A stretch of DNA of 41,828 nucleotides from an uncultured Neglectibacter sp. (GCA_947647615.1 CANSKS010000024.1:1-41828); one strand, 5' to 3'. Shown: positions 22,167-31,008, numbered from the stretch's first letter. Notes: generated by a model not told the origin, from the letters alone. Numbers and translations: made by a program.

Positions 22167-22628
22167 TTAGAAGGGCAAATCTTCATCCCCAAGAATCTCT
22201 TCGAAATCTTCTGTACTTCCGCTGGAATAGACGGGAGCGGGTTCATTGAACGCAGCCGGTTTGGAGGCGGAAGACATCGCGTCGTAAGAGCCGGAAGCAG
22301 CGCCATCCCTTTTGGAATCGGCAAAACTGACATCGCTGGCCACAATTTCAAAGGCCTTGCGCTTGTTTCCCTGCTTGTCCTCGTAGTTCCGGGTTTGAAT
22401 AGAACCGGTAACAGCCATCATCCGTCCCTTTGAGAAATACTTGCAAACAAACTCCGCGGTTTGCCGCCAGGCCACCACATCGATAAAATCGGTTTGGCGC
22501 TCAGTGCCTGCCCTGGCGTAAGAACGGTCTACCGCCAGCGTAAAGGTGGTAACGGCAATGTCGTTAGGGGTATGTCTCAATTCCGGGTCGGCCACCAGCC
22601 GGCCCATAATAGCGGCAACGTTAAGCAT
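22167..22628 (-). CDS. ssb: Single-stranded DNA-binding protein
   Basis: The 153-residue protein has an N-terminal OB fold (MLNVAAIMGRLVADPELRHT, VDVVAWRQTAEFVCKY-like core) and a disordered linker. It ends in the acidic partner-binding tip EDLPF. Length and tail are normal, so it should be the replicative SSB. It lies between rpsF and rpsR. Confidence 0.96.
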   Translation of the reverse strand: MLNVAAIMGRLVADPELRHTPNDIAVTTFTLAVDRSYARAGTERQTDFIDVVAWRQTAEFVCKYFSKGRMMAVTGSIQTRNYEDKQGNKRKAFEIVASDVSFADSKRDGAASGSYDAMSSASKPAAFNEPAPVYSSGSTEDFEEILGDEDLPF

Positions 22629-22687
22629 TTAACAGCCACCTCTTTCCTTAAAATCGGAACAGTTTCCGCATTCCGGCTGTAAACAGA

Positions 22688-23116
22688 TTACTCCGCAGTT
22701 TCGGCGGGAGCTTCCTGGATGGTTTCTACAGCCTCCACAGCAATGGCTTCCACGTCAATGTTGCCCTCTTCCTCAGCGGCGGCCTTTTGGGCCTTCTGAG
22801 CTTTTTGAGCATTCACATGACGGGGATCGCGCTTCACAATGAGAGTACGAAGAATCCCATCGGTGATCTGATAACGCCGGTCCAGTTCAGCGGTAAAGTC
22901 GGGTGTACTTTCGAAGTTGATGAGAGTGTAGTAGCCCTCGGTCTGCTTCTGGATGGGATAAGCAAAGCGGCGCTTCCCCCAGTCGTCAACACTTGTAACA
23001 GTACCGTGCTCTTCGATCAGAGCCTTGAATCTTTCTATGAGAGCCTGGCTGCCTTCTTCCCCCAGTTTGGCGGAAGTGATAATGACGGTCTCATAGAGGT
23101 TCTTTCCATCTGCCAT
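22688..23116 (-). CDS. rpsF: 30S ribosomal protein bS6 with acidic C-terminal extension
   Basis: The 142-residue protein has the bS6 core (YETVIITSAKLGEEGSQALIERF, then FAYPIQKQTEGYYTLINFES) and, after about residue 100, a low-complexity Ala/Glu-rich tail ending EAPAETAE. Typical bS6 is 95-100 residues, and acidic extensions are common in Clostridia. It is the first gene of the operon, with a promoter at 23213-23240. Confidence 0.96.
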   Translation of the reverse strand: MADGKNLYETVIITSAKLGEEGSQALIERFKALIEEHGTVTSVDDWGKRRFAYPIQKQTEGYYTLINFESTPDFTAELDRRYQITDGILRTLIVKRDPRHVNAQKAQKAQKAAAEEEGNIDVEAIAVEAVETIQEAPAETAE

Positions 23117-23212
23117 TTGTATTGCACCTCCTTTTGGTCTTTTGGCCCCAAATCTTTTGTTTGGGGCAAGGATGAAAAATCGCTAGAAACTAACGAAAAG
23201 TCAACAAGAGTT

Positions 23213-23240
23213 ATTATAGCACAAATCGGGAACAAGTCAA
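23213..23240 (-). promoter_or_regulatory. Promoter of rpsF-ssb-rpsR
   Basis: On the minus strand TTGACT (23235-23240), a 16-base spacer and TATAAT (23213-23218) precede a leader of about 90 bases before rpsF. Confidence 0.7.
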
Positions 23241-23268
23241 GCAAAATGTAGGGAAAACCTCAGTTTTC

Positions 23269-23916
23269 TCAGCTTTGAAGGGTGTTCATACACAGCTCCA
23301 AAAGGTGTATGCTTCTTCCGCCGCCCATGGCGACTCCTTGGACGCAGCGGTTGCAGTAACAAAGTACCAGAGGGCAAGGGTATTTTTCCACTTGCTCGCG
23401 CATCAGCTTCTTTTGGATCTCTTCCGGTAATTGAAACAAGGGAAGTTCGGCATACTCCTGCAAAAGCGCCTGGTTTTCTGCCCTTTGAGGTTCAAAATGG
23501 AGATTGCCACAGAAGACGGAATGTTCTCGGTTTTCTTCCATTTCCGTCACCTGGACCCGCATCTTTTTCAGAGCGGAACGCACTGCTTGGAAAATCTCCG
23601 GATGCTTCCGGTCGCGCCAGCAGTCTTGAACGGTCACGGTGAGGCCGCCGTAATCCGGCCATGGAAAATTCGGGTCGCCATCTAAATAGACAAACAAGTT
23701 TTCGCAGGTCACCTGGTTTTCGGGCCTGCCCTCCAAAAATTCCCGGCAGGCCTGGCAAAAGTAAAGAGCGTTCGTTTCGGGAGAATTATATTTCTTTTCT
23801 ACCCGGCAGCAGCCGGCTGCGGGGATACCTTGGGCAGCTAGATAAGCCCGAATTTTTTTTGCTGCCTCGGGGCTGGCCTTTGTGAAATTACAGCTAGGGA
23901 AAAAGACATTTTGCAT
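23269..23916 (-). CDS. Cysteine-rich protein resembling the HdrB/CCG domain
   Basis: The 215-residue protein has 13 cysteines: 9, 36, 37, 54, 57, 71, 99, 136, 181, 186, 188, 191 and 209. The PSCN start, the GCC at 35-37, the TVTVQDCWRDRKHPEIF block and the closing CYCNRC resemble the CCG domains of heterodisulfide reductase subunit B and related proteins, which bind Fe-S clusters or act on disulfides. The match is partial, so the function is inferred weakly. It lies between the rpsF operon and galU, about 100 bases downstream of the latter, with an ATG behind a GAAAGGCGG site. Confidence 0.6.
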   Translation of the reverse strand: MQNVFFPSCNFTKASPEAAKKIRAYLAAQGIPAAGCCRVEKKYNSPETNALYFCQACREFLEGRPENQVTCENLFVYLDGDPNFPWPDYGGLTVTVQDCWRDRKHPEIFQAVRSALKKMRVQVTEMEENREHSVFCGNLHFEPQRAENQALLQEYAELPLFQLPEEIQKKLMREQVEKYPCPLVLCYCNRCVQGVAMGGGRSIHLLELCMNTLQS

Positions 23917-24014
23917 GATAGGGTTACCGCCTTTCGAGAAAATGAAAAGAAAAAATCTGTGTGGACGCCAAATAAGGAAAGCCGCGCCATACAGGTTTTA
24001 CAAGGTGCCGTTGG

Positions 24015-24887
24015 TTACAGGGTTTTAGCCAGTTTTTTTAAATAGGCGCGAAATTCCTGTCCTATTTCCGGATGCTTTAAGGCGGTTTCAACACTGGCCT
24101 GTAAAATTCCCAGCTTGTTGCCCATATCGTAACGGGTGCCCACGAAATCTACAGCGATCATGGAATCCCTCAGGGCCAGGGTGCGCATAGCGTCGGTAAG
24201 TTGAATCTCGCCGCCGGCACCGGGAGAAGTGCGCCCTAAAATATCGAAGATTTCCGGAGGCAGGACACAGCGGCCCAAAATGGAATAAAGGCTGAATTCC
24301 TCCCCGGGCTGTGGCTTTTCTATCATATCTGTGCAGCGGAAATAGTTGTCCTGCAGAGGCTCCAGCTTCAAAGAGGAGTACTTAACAATTGCTTCGGGAG
24401 AAACTTCCTTTACCCCCACGACACCCAAGCCGAATTTCTCGTAAGCACGGATCAGCTGCCCACAAACGGGATCTTCCCCGAAAATGACGTCATCGCCGTA
24501 CAGCACGGCAAAGGGTTCGTTCCCCACAAAAGATCTGGCGCAGCCAATAGCATGCCCCAGCCCTTTTGTCTCTTTTTGCCGTAGGTAAAAGATGTTGGCC
24601 AGCTTTGAAATGTTCACGATATCGTTATAGGCCTCTTGTTTTCCGCCTTTCAGAAGATGCTGTTCCAGTTCCGGAGCCCGGTCGAAGTGATCTTCCAGCA
24701 ACCCCTTCCCTCGGTTGGTAATAATGAGGATATCTTCAATCCCAGCGGCCACAGCCTCCTCCACAATATACTGAATGGCGGGCTTATCCACAATGGGGAG
24801 CATTTCTTTAGGCATGGATTTTGTGACGGGCAATACCCTGGTTCCCAACCCGGCGGCGGGAATAACAGCCTTTTTCACTTTTTGCAT
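24015..24887 (-). CDS. galU: UTP-glucose-1-phosphate uridylyltransferase
   Basis: The 290-residue enzyme makes UDP-glucose for envelope polysaccharides and glycolipids. It has the nucleotidyltransferase signature AAGLGTRVLPVTKSMPKEML at about residues 11-30, followed by VDKPAIQYIVEEA and GLGHAIGCARSFVG. The length matches bacterial GalU. The ATG at 24887 has a GAAAGGAG site. Confidence 0.95.
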   Translation of the reverse strand: MQKVKKAVIPAAGLGTRVLPVTKSMPKEMLPIVDKPAIQYIVEEAVAAGIEDILIITNRGKGLLEDHFDRAPELEQHLLKGGKQEAYNDIVNISKLANIFYLRQKETKGLGHAIGCARSFVGNEPFAVLYGDDVIFGEDPVCGQLIRAYEKFGLGVVGVKEVSPEAIVKYSSLKLEPLQDNYFRCTDMIEKPQPGEEFSLYSILGRCVLPPEIFDILGRTSPGAGGEIQLTDAMRTLALRDSMIAVDFVGTRYDMGNKLGILQASVETALKHPEIGQEFRAYLKKLAKTL

Positions 24888-24984
24888 GGTTCAGACTCCT
24901 TTCTGGTAAGCGTGCCTGCGCTCCAAACACCTGCCGGAAATATCCGCGGGTTGGAAAGCCGCTCTCCTTCCAAGGGAAAACAGG

Positions 24985-26040
24985 TTACAGGAACAGGGGA
25001 ATATTGATAATGATGACATAGCATACGAACAGGCAAATTGCCACAGCCACATTGACGCCGCCCTTTTCGTCCAAAATGGCGCCTTCCGCCTCGCCGGAGT
25101 GACTGGCGGTCTCTTTTATTTTGCTCACGGTGGTAAGGCAGTGGTTCATATACATTTTGTTGCCGCGTATCCCCACAATGATCATCACCACCAGCATGCA
25201 CAGAAGAAATACCATGGGCATAGCTATTTGAAAATACAGTGAGGGATTCTGAACCAGGTGGTTCGCCACAAGGGAAAATTCCTGGCTGGCTGGGTTCAGC
25301 AGAATCTGAGGCTCCAGACCCAGGTCGTTTACTACGCCCAGCAAAATGGGGTTAGAAACAAACAGGGTACAGCACAGGTAGGCCACATAAAGGGCGAACA
25401 TCAGGGCAGTGGTGAGAATACCGGATTTATATTGCTTGCGGTACAGCAGCCAGGCCCCGGAAAAGAGAAAAGCACAAAAATTGAATTTATTTTTCCGCCC
25501 TTGCTTGATATAGCGAAACACCGGCAGGTAATAGGCAGTATTTTGCTTTACCAGCTTGGAAACATCTCCAAAGGTGACATTGGGACCTAAAAATTCTGTT
25601 GGGCTTACGCCGCCCATGGGGTCTACCGGAAAGGGTACGCCACCGAAGACGCCCGGTTGAGGAATGGGCGGCACCTGGTAACCCGGGGGAGGAGAGTTTT
25701 CTGTTTTCCGGTTTTCGGGAGAGTTCCTGTAGGTTTGAGGCTGACCGGTAAGAGAGGTACCACAGCGATTGCAGAACAACGCGCTATGGCCGTTCAAAAG
25801 GCCACAGACAGGGCATTCCTGGTCTTTGATCTCTGCTGTAGGGTCGGGCGCTTTTGGCGGAGCGGGAGGCGCCCAAGCCTTTCCCTGTTTATGCAGCTCC
25901 TCTTCGAAGATGCAATTCCCCACTTTCTGGTAACATGCCCGGTGGTAAGGCGCCCCGCAATCCGGGCAAACGACAATATCGTCCTCCGGCCGGAAGGGCA
26001 CCCCGCAGACAGGGCATTTCACTCCAGTGTAATCAAGCAT
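24985..26040 (-). CDS. RING-like and zinc-ribbon membrane protein
   Basis: The 351-residue protein starts with a prokaryotic RING-finger-like zinc site (cysteines 9, 12, 25, 28, His33, Cys36). A double-CxxC ribbon follows (76, 79, 90, 93) and then a Pro-rich linker to about residue 150. The C-terminal half has four or so hydrophobic segments (LFSGAWLLYRKQ, LTTALMFALYVAYLCCTLFV, MPMVFLLCMLVVMIIVG, VAICLFVCYVIIINIPLFL) of the DUF2628 type. It is probably a membrane protein with a cytoplasmic zinc-binding head; the function is unknown. The ATG at 26040 follows GAAAGGAATC. Confidence 0.7.
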   Translation of the reverse strand: MLDYTGVKCPVCGVPFRPEDDIVVCPDCGAPYHRACYQKVGNCIFEEELHKQGKAWAPPAPPKAPDPTAEIKDQECPVCGLLNGHSALFCNRCGTSLTGQPQTYRNSPENRKTENSPPPGYQVPPIPQPGVFGGVPFPVDPMGGVSPTEFLGPNVTFGDVSKLVKQNTAYYLPVFRYIKQGRKNKFNFCAFLFSGAWLLYRKQYKSGILTTALMFALYVAYLCCTLFVSNPILLGVVNDLGLEPQILLNPASQEFSLVANHLVQNPSLYFQIAMPMVFLLCMLVVMIIVGIRGNKMYMNHCLTTVSKIKETASHSGEAEGAILDEKGGVNVAVAICLFVCYVIIINIPLFL

Positions 26041-26421
26041 AATGTCAGATTCCTTTCCCAAAAAAGCTCCGGCAGTGAACTTATAGGACAGAAGCTTTTT
26101 TCAGCGCTTTTTGTGCGCTTCCTCGTTCGCTGAGTTTTTCTAATTCCTTATTCTACATGATTTTTTTAGAAAGCGCAATGAAAACGAATTTAATTTTCAG
26201 TCTGTTAATATTTTGCCTTATCTTTTTAAAAAATAAACAGCCTCCTTTGGGAAAGCGCTCTGCCCGGGGGCCTTGCCGCGGGCAGGACAGGCAGTTCCCT
26301 ACGGCGGAGGCCGCTGCCTTTGTTCCCGCCCAGAAGAAAGCAGATGGATTGATGATTTCCATGCCGTATGAAAACAGGAAGTGTGTGAGTATCGCGGAGT
26401 TAGAAGCGTGATTTTCAAGAG
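26041..26421. other. Gene-poor gap
   Basis: No supported gene. An 84-codon plus-strand frame at 26157-26411 has a hydrophobic start but no ribosome site and overlaps a GC-rich inverted repeat (CCCGGGGGCC/GCCGCGGGC near 26265-26284). The minus strand is AT-rich from about 26150 to 26240. Confidence 0.4.
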
Positions 26422-27201
26422 CTAATCTCCGGCTCGCTGAGCGTTGTTTTCCGCGATCCTTTCCCGAAATGTCAATACGGTTTCCCGGTGGTGAAGCTGT
26501 TCTGTAAACCGCCGGGAATAGGCGATGAAAATGCAGTAGATATAGGGCATACCCAGGTTGGTTTCCAACAGGGAGTTTACCAAAAGCGTTCCCAGCTTCG
26601 CACCAAAGGAAGTAAAGCCCGCACTGCGGATTCCACCCATCAAAAGCCCGGCCTCCCAACCGAACTGAACGAGGACGCCAATGGTCAAAAGCCAGAGGAC
26701 AGGAATTCGGTGGCTTTTCTCTTGTTGAAGCAGGTTGTGAATAATCACCCCCAAATACCCCAGGAAAAGAATGGCAGCCATGTAACCGTGATAAGACCCT
26801 GTTGTGCGCTGGATGAGAATGGGAGAAGCATCGCCGCCAAAGGTTTGGGCTAGGAGAGGGCAGCAGAACCACCAGGAGAGGATGAGCACCGACCATTCCA
26901 GCAAGTGCCTGTCCTTTGCCATCCATAACCAGATCCAAGCAAAATTTGTAAACCCATAGCTCATAGACATCCACAACAGCACCCAAAATAAGCTGTAGCC
27001 TTCAGAAATGCTGCGGGAGTGAAGCAACAAATGAAAAACGCCGTAATCTACCAGCATATAAACAACCCCAAAGGTAATCCCTACGAGGATTGTCATGTAT
27101 TTCTTTTTCCAAAGCAGCAGGCAAAGGAATAAGAGTAAAAAAGCAATGTCTAACCAAATGTAAAGCGGAGAAAACTGCCGCCGGGCAATAATTTCGGTCA
27201 T
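26422..27201 (-). CDS. Polytopic membrane protein of unknown function
   Basis: The 259-residue protein has about seven hydrophobic segments, among them PLYIWLDIAFLLLFLCLLLW, MTILVGITFGVVYMLVDYGV, LFWVLLWMSMSYGFTNFAWI and MAAILFLGYLGVIIHNLL. Charged residues are few, and there is a basic C-terminal tail. No catalytic motif is recognised. The ATG at 27201 follows GGGAGGG. The longer open frame upstream overlaps the ComM-like gene and is rejected. It starts 41 bases after that gene and is probably co-transcribed. Confidence 0.72.
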   Translation of the reverse strand: MTEIIARRQFSPLYIWLDIAFLLLFLCLLLWKKKYMTILVGITFGVVYMLVDYGVFHLLLHSRSISEGYSLFWVLLWMSMSYGFTNFAWIWLWMAKDRHLLEWSVLILSWWFCCPLLAQTFGGDASPILIQRTTGSYHGYMAAILFLGYLGVIIHNLLQQEKSHRIPVLWLLTIGVLVQFGWEAGLLMGGIRSAGFTSFGAKLGTLLVNSLLETNLGMPYIYCIFIAYSRRFTEQLHHRETVLTFRERIAENNAQRAGD

Positions 27202-27242
27202 AGCTGCACTACCCTCCCAAAAAAGATGTTGCAAAACCGGTG

Positions 27243-28769
27243 CTAATTTCTTTGCCAATATTTCCGGTCCATGCTGCGGTACTGCACGGCTTCCGCGGCA
27301 TGGACGCTTTCGATTTTTTCGCTTTGGTCCAAGTCGGCAATGGTGCGGGCCACCTTTAAAACCCGTTCGTAGGCTCGGGCAGAAAAGCCAAAGGTTTCGA
27401 AAGCGCGCTTTAAAAGCTGTTCTGCGGCGCCGGTGATGGGACAGCATTCTTTTAAAAGGGATGGCGGAATATCTGCATTGCAGTGAACTCCGGTGCCCTG
27501 ATACCGTTGGGTTTGCAGTTTCCGGGCGGCATTTACCCTGGAACGGATTTCCGCCGAGGTTTCGCTCTTTTCCTTGCTGGCAAGCTGGTCAAACTCCACC
27601 GGAGGCACTTCAATATGCAGGTCCAGCCTGTCTAACAGCGGGCCGGAGATTTTTCCCAGGTACCGTTCTACTGTGCGGGGAGAACAGGTACAAGGGCGGG
27701 TGGGATGGCCGTAAAACCCGCAAGGACAAGGATTCATGGCCGCTACCAGCATAATGCTACAGGGATAGGTGGCAGCGCCGTTCACTCGGGAAATGGTGAC
27801 GGTGCCGTCTTCCATGGGCTGGCGGAGCACCTCCATAGCGCTTCTGCTGAATTCCGGAAGCTCATCCAAGAACAGGACGCCATTGTGGGCAAGAGAGAGC
27901 TCTCCCGGACGGGGCGTTGGGCCGCCGCCGGAAAGTCCGGCGGTAGAAATGGTGTGGTGAGGCGCGCGGAAGGGCCGCCTCCGTATGAGTGAGGAGTCTT
28001 TGGGCACCAAGCCGGCAATAGAGTGGATTTTGGTGGTTTCCAACGATTCTTCAAAGGTGATGTCCGGCAAGATAGAAGGAACCCGTTTGGCCAACATACT
28101 TTTTCCGGTTCCGGGCGGACCTATGAGCAAAACATTGTGGCCGCCGCTGGCAGCGATTTCTAAGGCCCTTTTGGCTTCTGCCTGCCCTTTGACATCGGAA
28201 AAGTCGGGGAGTGCCCCTTGAGGTTCATCCTCTAAAACGGCTTTGGCGGGCAGAATTTCTTCGGAACCCCTCAAATGGCCGATCAACTGCGGCACATTCC
28301 GAACGGGATACACTTCGAGGCCTTCTACTACCGCTCCCTCTAAAGCGTTCTGTGCCGGTACAAAAAGGCGGCGAAAGCCTCGTTCCTTGGCGTGAATCGC
28401 CATGGGAAGCACGCCTCGAATGGGCCGGACCTCCCCGGAAAGGGAAAGCTCCCCTAAAAAAGCACAGTCTTCAATGCCGCAAAGCAGTTGGCCGGAGGCC
28501 TTCAACAAAGAGATCAATAGGGGAAGGTCATAGACGGGCCCTTCCTTTCGTTTGTCGGCAGGGGCCAAATTCATGGTGATGCGGCTTACGGGAAACTTGA
28601 AACCGCAGTTTTTCAGGGCAGAGCGCACCCGGTCGCGAGATTCCTTCACAGCAGTGTCGGGAAGTCCTACCAGTTCAAAAGCAGGCAAGCCCTGGGAAAG
28701 GTCGGTTTCTACTTCTACCTGAAAGGCCTCCAAACCATATATTCCCATGCTGTAACATGTTGCCACCAT
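27243..28769 (-). CDS. YifB/ComM family Mg chelatase-like AAA+ ATPase
   Basis: The 508-residue protein has an N-terminal Lon-like fold (FELVGLPDTAVKESRDRVRSAL) and an AAA+ module. It shows Walker A GPPGTGKSM, Walker B VLFLDELPEF and the CPCGFYGHPTRPC zinc insertion, and the C-terminal Mg-chelatase lid. ComM in Haemophilus and Vibrio is a branch-migration helicase used in natural transformation; in other bacteria the role is less certain. The ATG at 28769 follows AAAGGGG. The first 21 in-frame codons upstream are excluded. Confidence 0.9.
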   Translation of the reverse strand: MVATCYSMGIYGLEAFQVEVETDLSQGLPAFELVGLPDTAVKESRDRVRSALKNCGFKFPVSRITMNLAPADKRKEGPVYDLPLLISLLKASGQLLCGIEDCAFLGELSLSGEVRPIRGVLPMAIHAKERGFRRLFVPAQNALEGAVVEGLEVYPVRNVPQLIGHLRGSEEILPAKAVLEDEPQGALPDFSDVKGQAEAKRALEIAASGGHNVLLIGPPGTGKSMLAKRVPSILPDITFEESLETTKIHSIAGLVPKDSSLIRRRPFRAPHHTISTAGLSGGGPTPRPGELSLAHNGVLFLDELPEFSRSAMEVLRQPMEDGTVTISRVNGAATYPCSIMLVAAMNPCPCGFYGHPTRPCTCSPRTVERYLGKISGPLLDRLDLHIEVPPVEFDQLASKEKSETSAEIRSRVNAARKLQTQRYQGTGVHCNADIPPSLLKECCPITGAAEQLLKRAFETFGFSARAYERVLKVARTIADLDQSEKIESVHAAEAVQYRSMDRKYWQRN

Positions 28770-28861
28770 TGCTGCCGGCCCCTTTCTTTTTCCATTTTTT
28801 AACATTATACGCCAGAAAGGCCGTTCCTGCAATCTGCAGTTCCTTTTTCACGAAATATTTC

Positions 28862-28890
28862 TTGACGAATAGAAAAATTTAGTTTATGAT
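28862..28890 (+). promoter_or_regulatory. Promoter of the SigH-like gene
   Basis: TTGACG (28862-28867), a 17-base spacer and TATGAT (28885-28890) lie 34 bases before the start codon, divergent from the ComM-like gene. Confidence 0.65.
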
Positions 28891-28924
28891 ATTTTATAGA
28901 AGAATTTTGTCAAGAGGTGCCTGA

Positions 28925-29497
28925 ATGTCCCAAAATTATCATGAGCTCAGCGATACAGAGCTGACCGGTAAGGTAAAAGAGACAGATTGGGATGCCTTCA
29001 CTGAGCTGAGCGGAAGGTACCTTGGGCTCATCCGTGGGAAGGCGGCACAATTTACAGGCGGTTCCCTGCCGGAAAAGGAAGACCTTCTTCAAGAAGGAGT
29101 TTTGGGCTTATATTTGGCAGCGTGTTCTTACAAACCGGAGCAAGGTGCGTCTTTTTCCACTTATGCAGGCGTGTGCGTTTACAACCAGATGGCCAGTGCG
29201 GTCCGCGCTCATGTCAGCAAAAAGAACAGGCCGCTAAATGAATCTATTCCTTTAGAAACGGCCGGGGACGCTCCGGCAGATGCCTTGGAAAGCCCTGAGG
29301 CGCTGGTGGAGCTCCAGGAGAATTTCCAGGGAATTCTTTTAAAGCTGAAGCATTCTTTATCTCCCTTGGAACAGAAGGTGCTGTCGTGGTATCTCAGCGG
29401 CTGTAAGCGCCAGGACATTCCCGAAAAAACAGGACTTTCTTTAAAAACCTTCGATAACGCGTTGCACAGAGTAAGAAAGAAAATGAAAAATTTGTAA
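28925..29497 (+). CDS. Sigma-70 family RNA polymerase sigma factor, SigH-like
   Basis: The 190-residue protein has region 2 (GKAAQFTGGSLPEKEDLLQEGVLGLYLAACSYKP, ending in an aromatic-rich ASFSTYAGVCVYNQM) and region 4 (LSPLEQKVLSWYLSGCKRQDIPEKTGLSLKTFDNALHRVRKK). This is the layout of SigH, the transition and early sporulation factor. Sequence divergence leaves the exact regulon open. A GAGGTG site precedes the ATG. An inverted repeat AAAGCCCTGT/ACAGGGCTTT follows (29499-29556) and may terminate. Confidence 0.88.
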   Translation: MSQNYHELSDTELTGKVKETDWDAFTELSGRYLGLIRGKAAQFTGGSLPEKEDLLQEGVLGLYLAACSYKPEQGASFSTYAGVCVYNQMASAVRAHVSKKNRPLNESIPLETAGDAPADALESPEALVELQENFQGILLKLKHSLSPLEQKVLSWYLSGCKRQDIPEKTGLSLKTFDNALHRVRKKMKNL

Positions 29498-29626
29498 AAA
29501 GCCCTGTGAGGCAAAGGCCGGAGGGGTTTTAATATAGACAGGGCTTTGCCGCCGTCGCCGATTTTGAGGGGCGGTATGGCGGTTCGGGTCCATGTACTTA
29601 TTAATGCAAAGCGAGGTAGAATCATC

Positions 29627-29908
29627 ATGTACGAAGACAAAACGCTCGTCTGTAAGGAATGTGGCAAAGAATTTGTGTTTACTGCCGGTGAACAGGAATT
29701 TTATGCCTCCAAAGGGTTTGTAAATGAACCTCAGCGCTGTAAAGAATGCCGTGATGCCCGAAAGAATGCTGGAAGAGCCAACCGTGAGATGTTCACTGCC
29801 ATCTGTGCTTCCTGCGGGAAAGAGGCCGTTGTTCCCTTTAAGCCTAGGGAAGACCGCCCAGTGTACTGCAGCGAGTGTTTTGCCAAAATGAAAGAGGAAG
29901 AGGCGTGA
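29627..29908 (+). CDS. Small zinc-ribbon protein
   Basis: The 93-residue protein has two zinc-ribbon units: CxxC pairs in LVCKECGKEF and QRCKECRDAR, then ICASCGKE and VYCSECFAK. It belongs to the zinc-ribbon/CxxC family frequent in Clostridia and has no assigned function. I chose the ATG at 29627, because the 27 codons before it run through intergenic DNA without a ribosome site. Confidence 0.8.
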   Translation: MYEDKTLVCKECGKEFVFTAGEQEFYASKGFVNEPQRCKECRDARKNAGRANREMFTAICASCGKEAVVPFKPREDRPVYCSECFAKMKEEEA

Positions 29909-29916
29909 ATAACGGG

Positions 29917-29952
29917 AAAAGGGCGCGGGCAAATGTGGCTGGGCGCCCTTTT
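29917..29952 (+). terminator. Terminator of the zinc-ribbon gene
   Basis: AAAAGGGCGC (29917-29926) pairs with GCGCCCTTTT (29943-29952), and the second arm itself supplies the T-run. Confidence 0.75.
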
Positions 29953-29984
29953 AGTTTGAAGACGAATTTCTTTTTATTTCCATA

Positions 29985-30013
29985 TTGCGGAAATTCATTT
30001 TGGGCATTATAAT
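29985..30013 (+). promoter_or_regulatory. Promoter of the DUF1858 gene
   Basis: TTGCGG (29985-29990), a 17-base spacer and a consensus TATAAT (30008-30013) lie 35 bases before the start codon. Confidence 0.65.
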
Positions 30014-30048
30014 AGGGAATATCAACCGAACAGGAGGGATTATGGAAT

Positions 30049-30252
30049 ATGGCATCTGTTACGAAAGACACGATCATCGGAGAAATCCTTGACATGGATC
30101 AAAGCACAGCACCCTTTTTCCTGGAAATGGGTATGCACTGTCTTGGCTGCCCCTCTGCTCGAGGCGAAACGTTAGAGCAGGCCTGCGCAGTCCATGGAAT
30201 AAACGCGGACGAGCTGGTAGAAAAGATCAACGCTCATCTTCAGAGCAAGTGA
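30049..30252 (+). CDS. DUF1858 domain protein (redox-disulfide, HCP-associated type)
   Basis: The 67-residue protein has the DUF1858 pattern TIIGEILDMDQSTAPFFLEMGMHCLGCPSARGETLEQAC, with the CxxC pair in CLGC and a later conserved cysteine. Small proteins of this type are predicted redox or metal-binding partners and are sometimes associated with hybrid-cluster proteins. The GGAGGG ribosome site is ten bases before the ATG at 30049. It is separated from trmK by 69 bases. Confidence 0.85.
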   Translation: MASVTKDTIIGEILDMDQSTAPFFLEMGMHCLGCPSARGETLEQACAVHGINADELVEKINAHLQSK

Positions 30253-30321
30253 CGGTATTCCAAATCTGCCGCTCGACTTTGGCCGGGCGGCAGAAATTTT
30301 TACTAGGGGAATAAACGCGGT

Positions 30322-31008
30322 ATGGCAAGGCCTCTTTTTCAACTGGGCCCCAGGCTGGCGGCTTGTGCCGGTCTTCTGGAAGGCGGCAGGCCAGTGGCAG
30401 ATATCGGCACGGATCATGGGTATTTGCCAATTTGGCTCATTAAGCAGGGCCTGGCGCCGGTGGTACTGGCGGCCGATATCAACCCGAAGCCTTTGGCTGT
30501 GGCAAAAAAGAATGCGCAGCGGTATGGGGTGGAAGATAAGATTATTCTCACGCTTTCCAATGGGCTCCAAAATGTTCCGCCGGAATTGGCACAGGAAATT
30601 GTGTTGGCGGGTATGGGTGGGGAATTGATTTTTCGTGTCCTCACAGCTGTCCCGTGGGTAAAAACAGGCGGACGCCGCTTGGTGCTCCAGCCCATGAGCC
30701 GGGCGCCTGAACTTCGAAAGGGGCTCCTCAAACTGGGATTTGAAGTGCTGGAAGAAAAGGCGTTGGAAGATGGGAGTAGGGTATATTCTGCCTTTTCCGC
30801 CAGGTACATAGGCAATATTTCCTCCACCGGCAGGCTGTTCCCCTATATGGGAAAAATTCTCCCGGGTACGGAAGCGGCGGAAAAATATGCGAAAAAAGTT
30901 CTTTCCGGGATGTTGGGGCAGCTGAATGGCCTTTCCCATAAGGGGAAGCTGGAAGAGGCTTCCCAGCTGCAGGAGGTTGCCGAAGAAATTAAACGCATTT
31001 ATTTATAG
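30322..31008 (+). CDS. trmK: tRNA (adenine(22)-N1)-methyltransferase
   Basis: The 228-residue protein matches TrmK (YqfN). The SAM-binding motif VADIGTDHGYLPIWLIKQG lies near residues 30-48, followed by ADINPKPLAVAKKNA and GMGGELIFRVL, with a helical C-terminal region. It methylates N1 of A22 in tRNA. The next gene is nif3-like, the same pair (yqfN-yqfO) as in Bacillus subtilis. Confidence 0.93.
   Translation: MARPLFQLGPRLAACAGLLEGGRPVADIGTDHGYLPIWLIKQGLAPVVLAADINPKPLAVAKKNAQRYGVEDKIILTLSNGLQNVPPELAQEIVLAGMGGELIFRVLTAVPWVKTGGRRLVLQPMSRAPELRKGLLKLGFEVLEEKALEDGSRVYSAFSARYIGNISSTGRLFPYMGKILPGTEAAEKYAKKVLSGMLGQLNGLSHKGKLEEASQLQEVAEEIKRIYL

Noticed and set aside
26157-26411. 84-codon plus-strand frame with a hydrophobic start
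   Set aside because: No ribosome site, implausible Arg/Gly/Pro-rich middle encoded by a GC-rich repeat, and convergent with a well-supported gene.
26153-26986. 277-codon minus-strand frame overlapping the polytopic membrane protein
   Set aside because: It is out of frame with the real membrane protein, whose hydrophobic pattern, ribosome site and spacing are far better.
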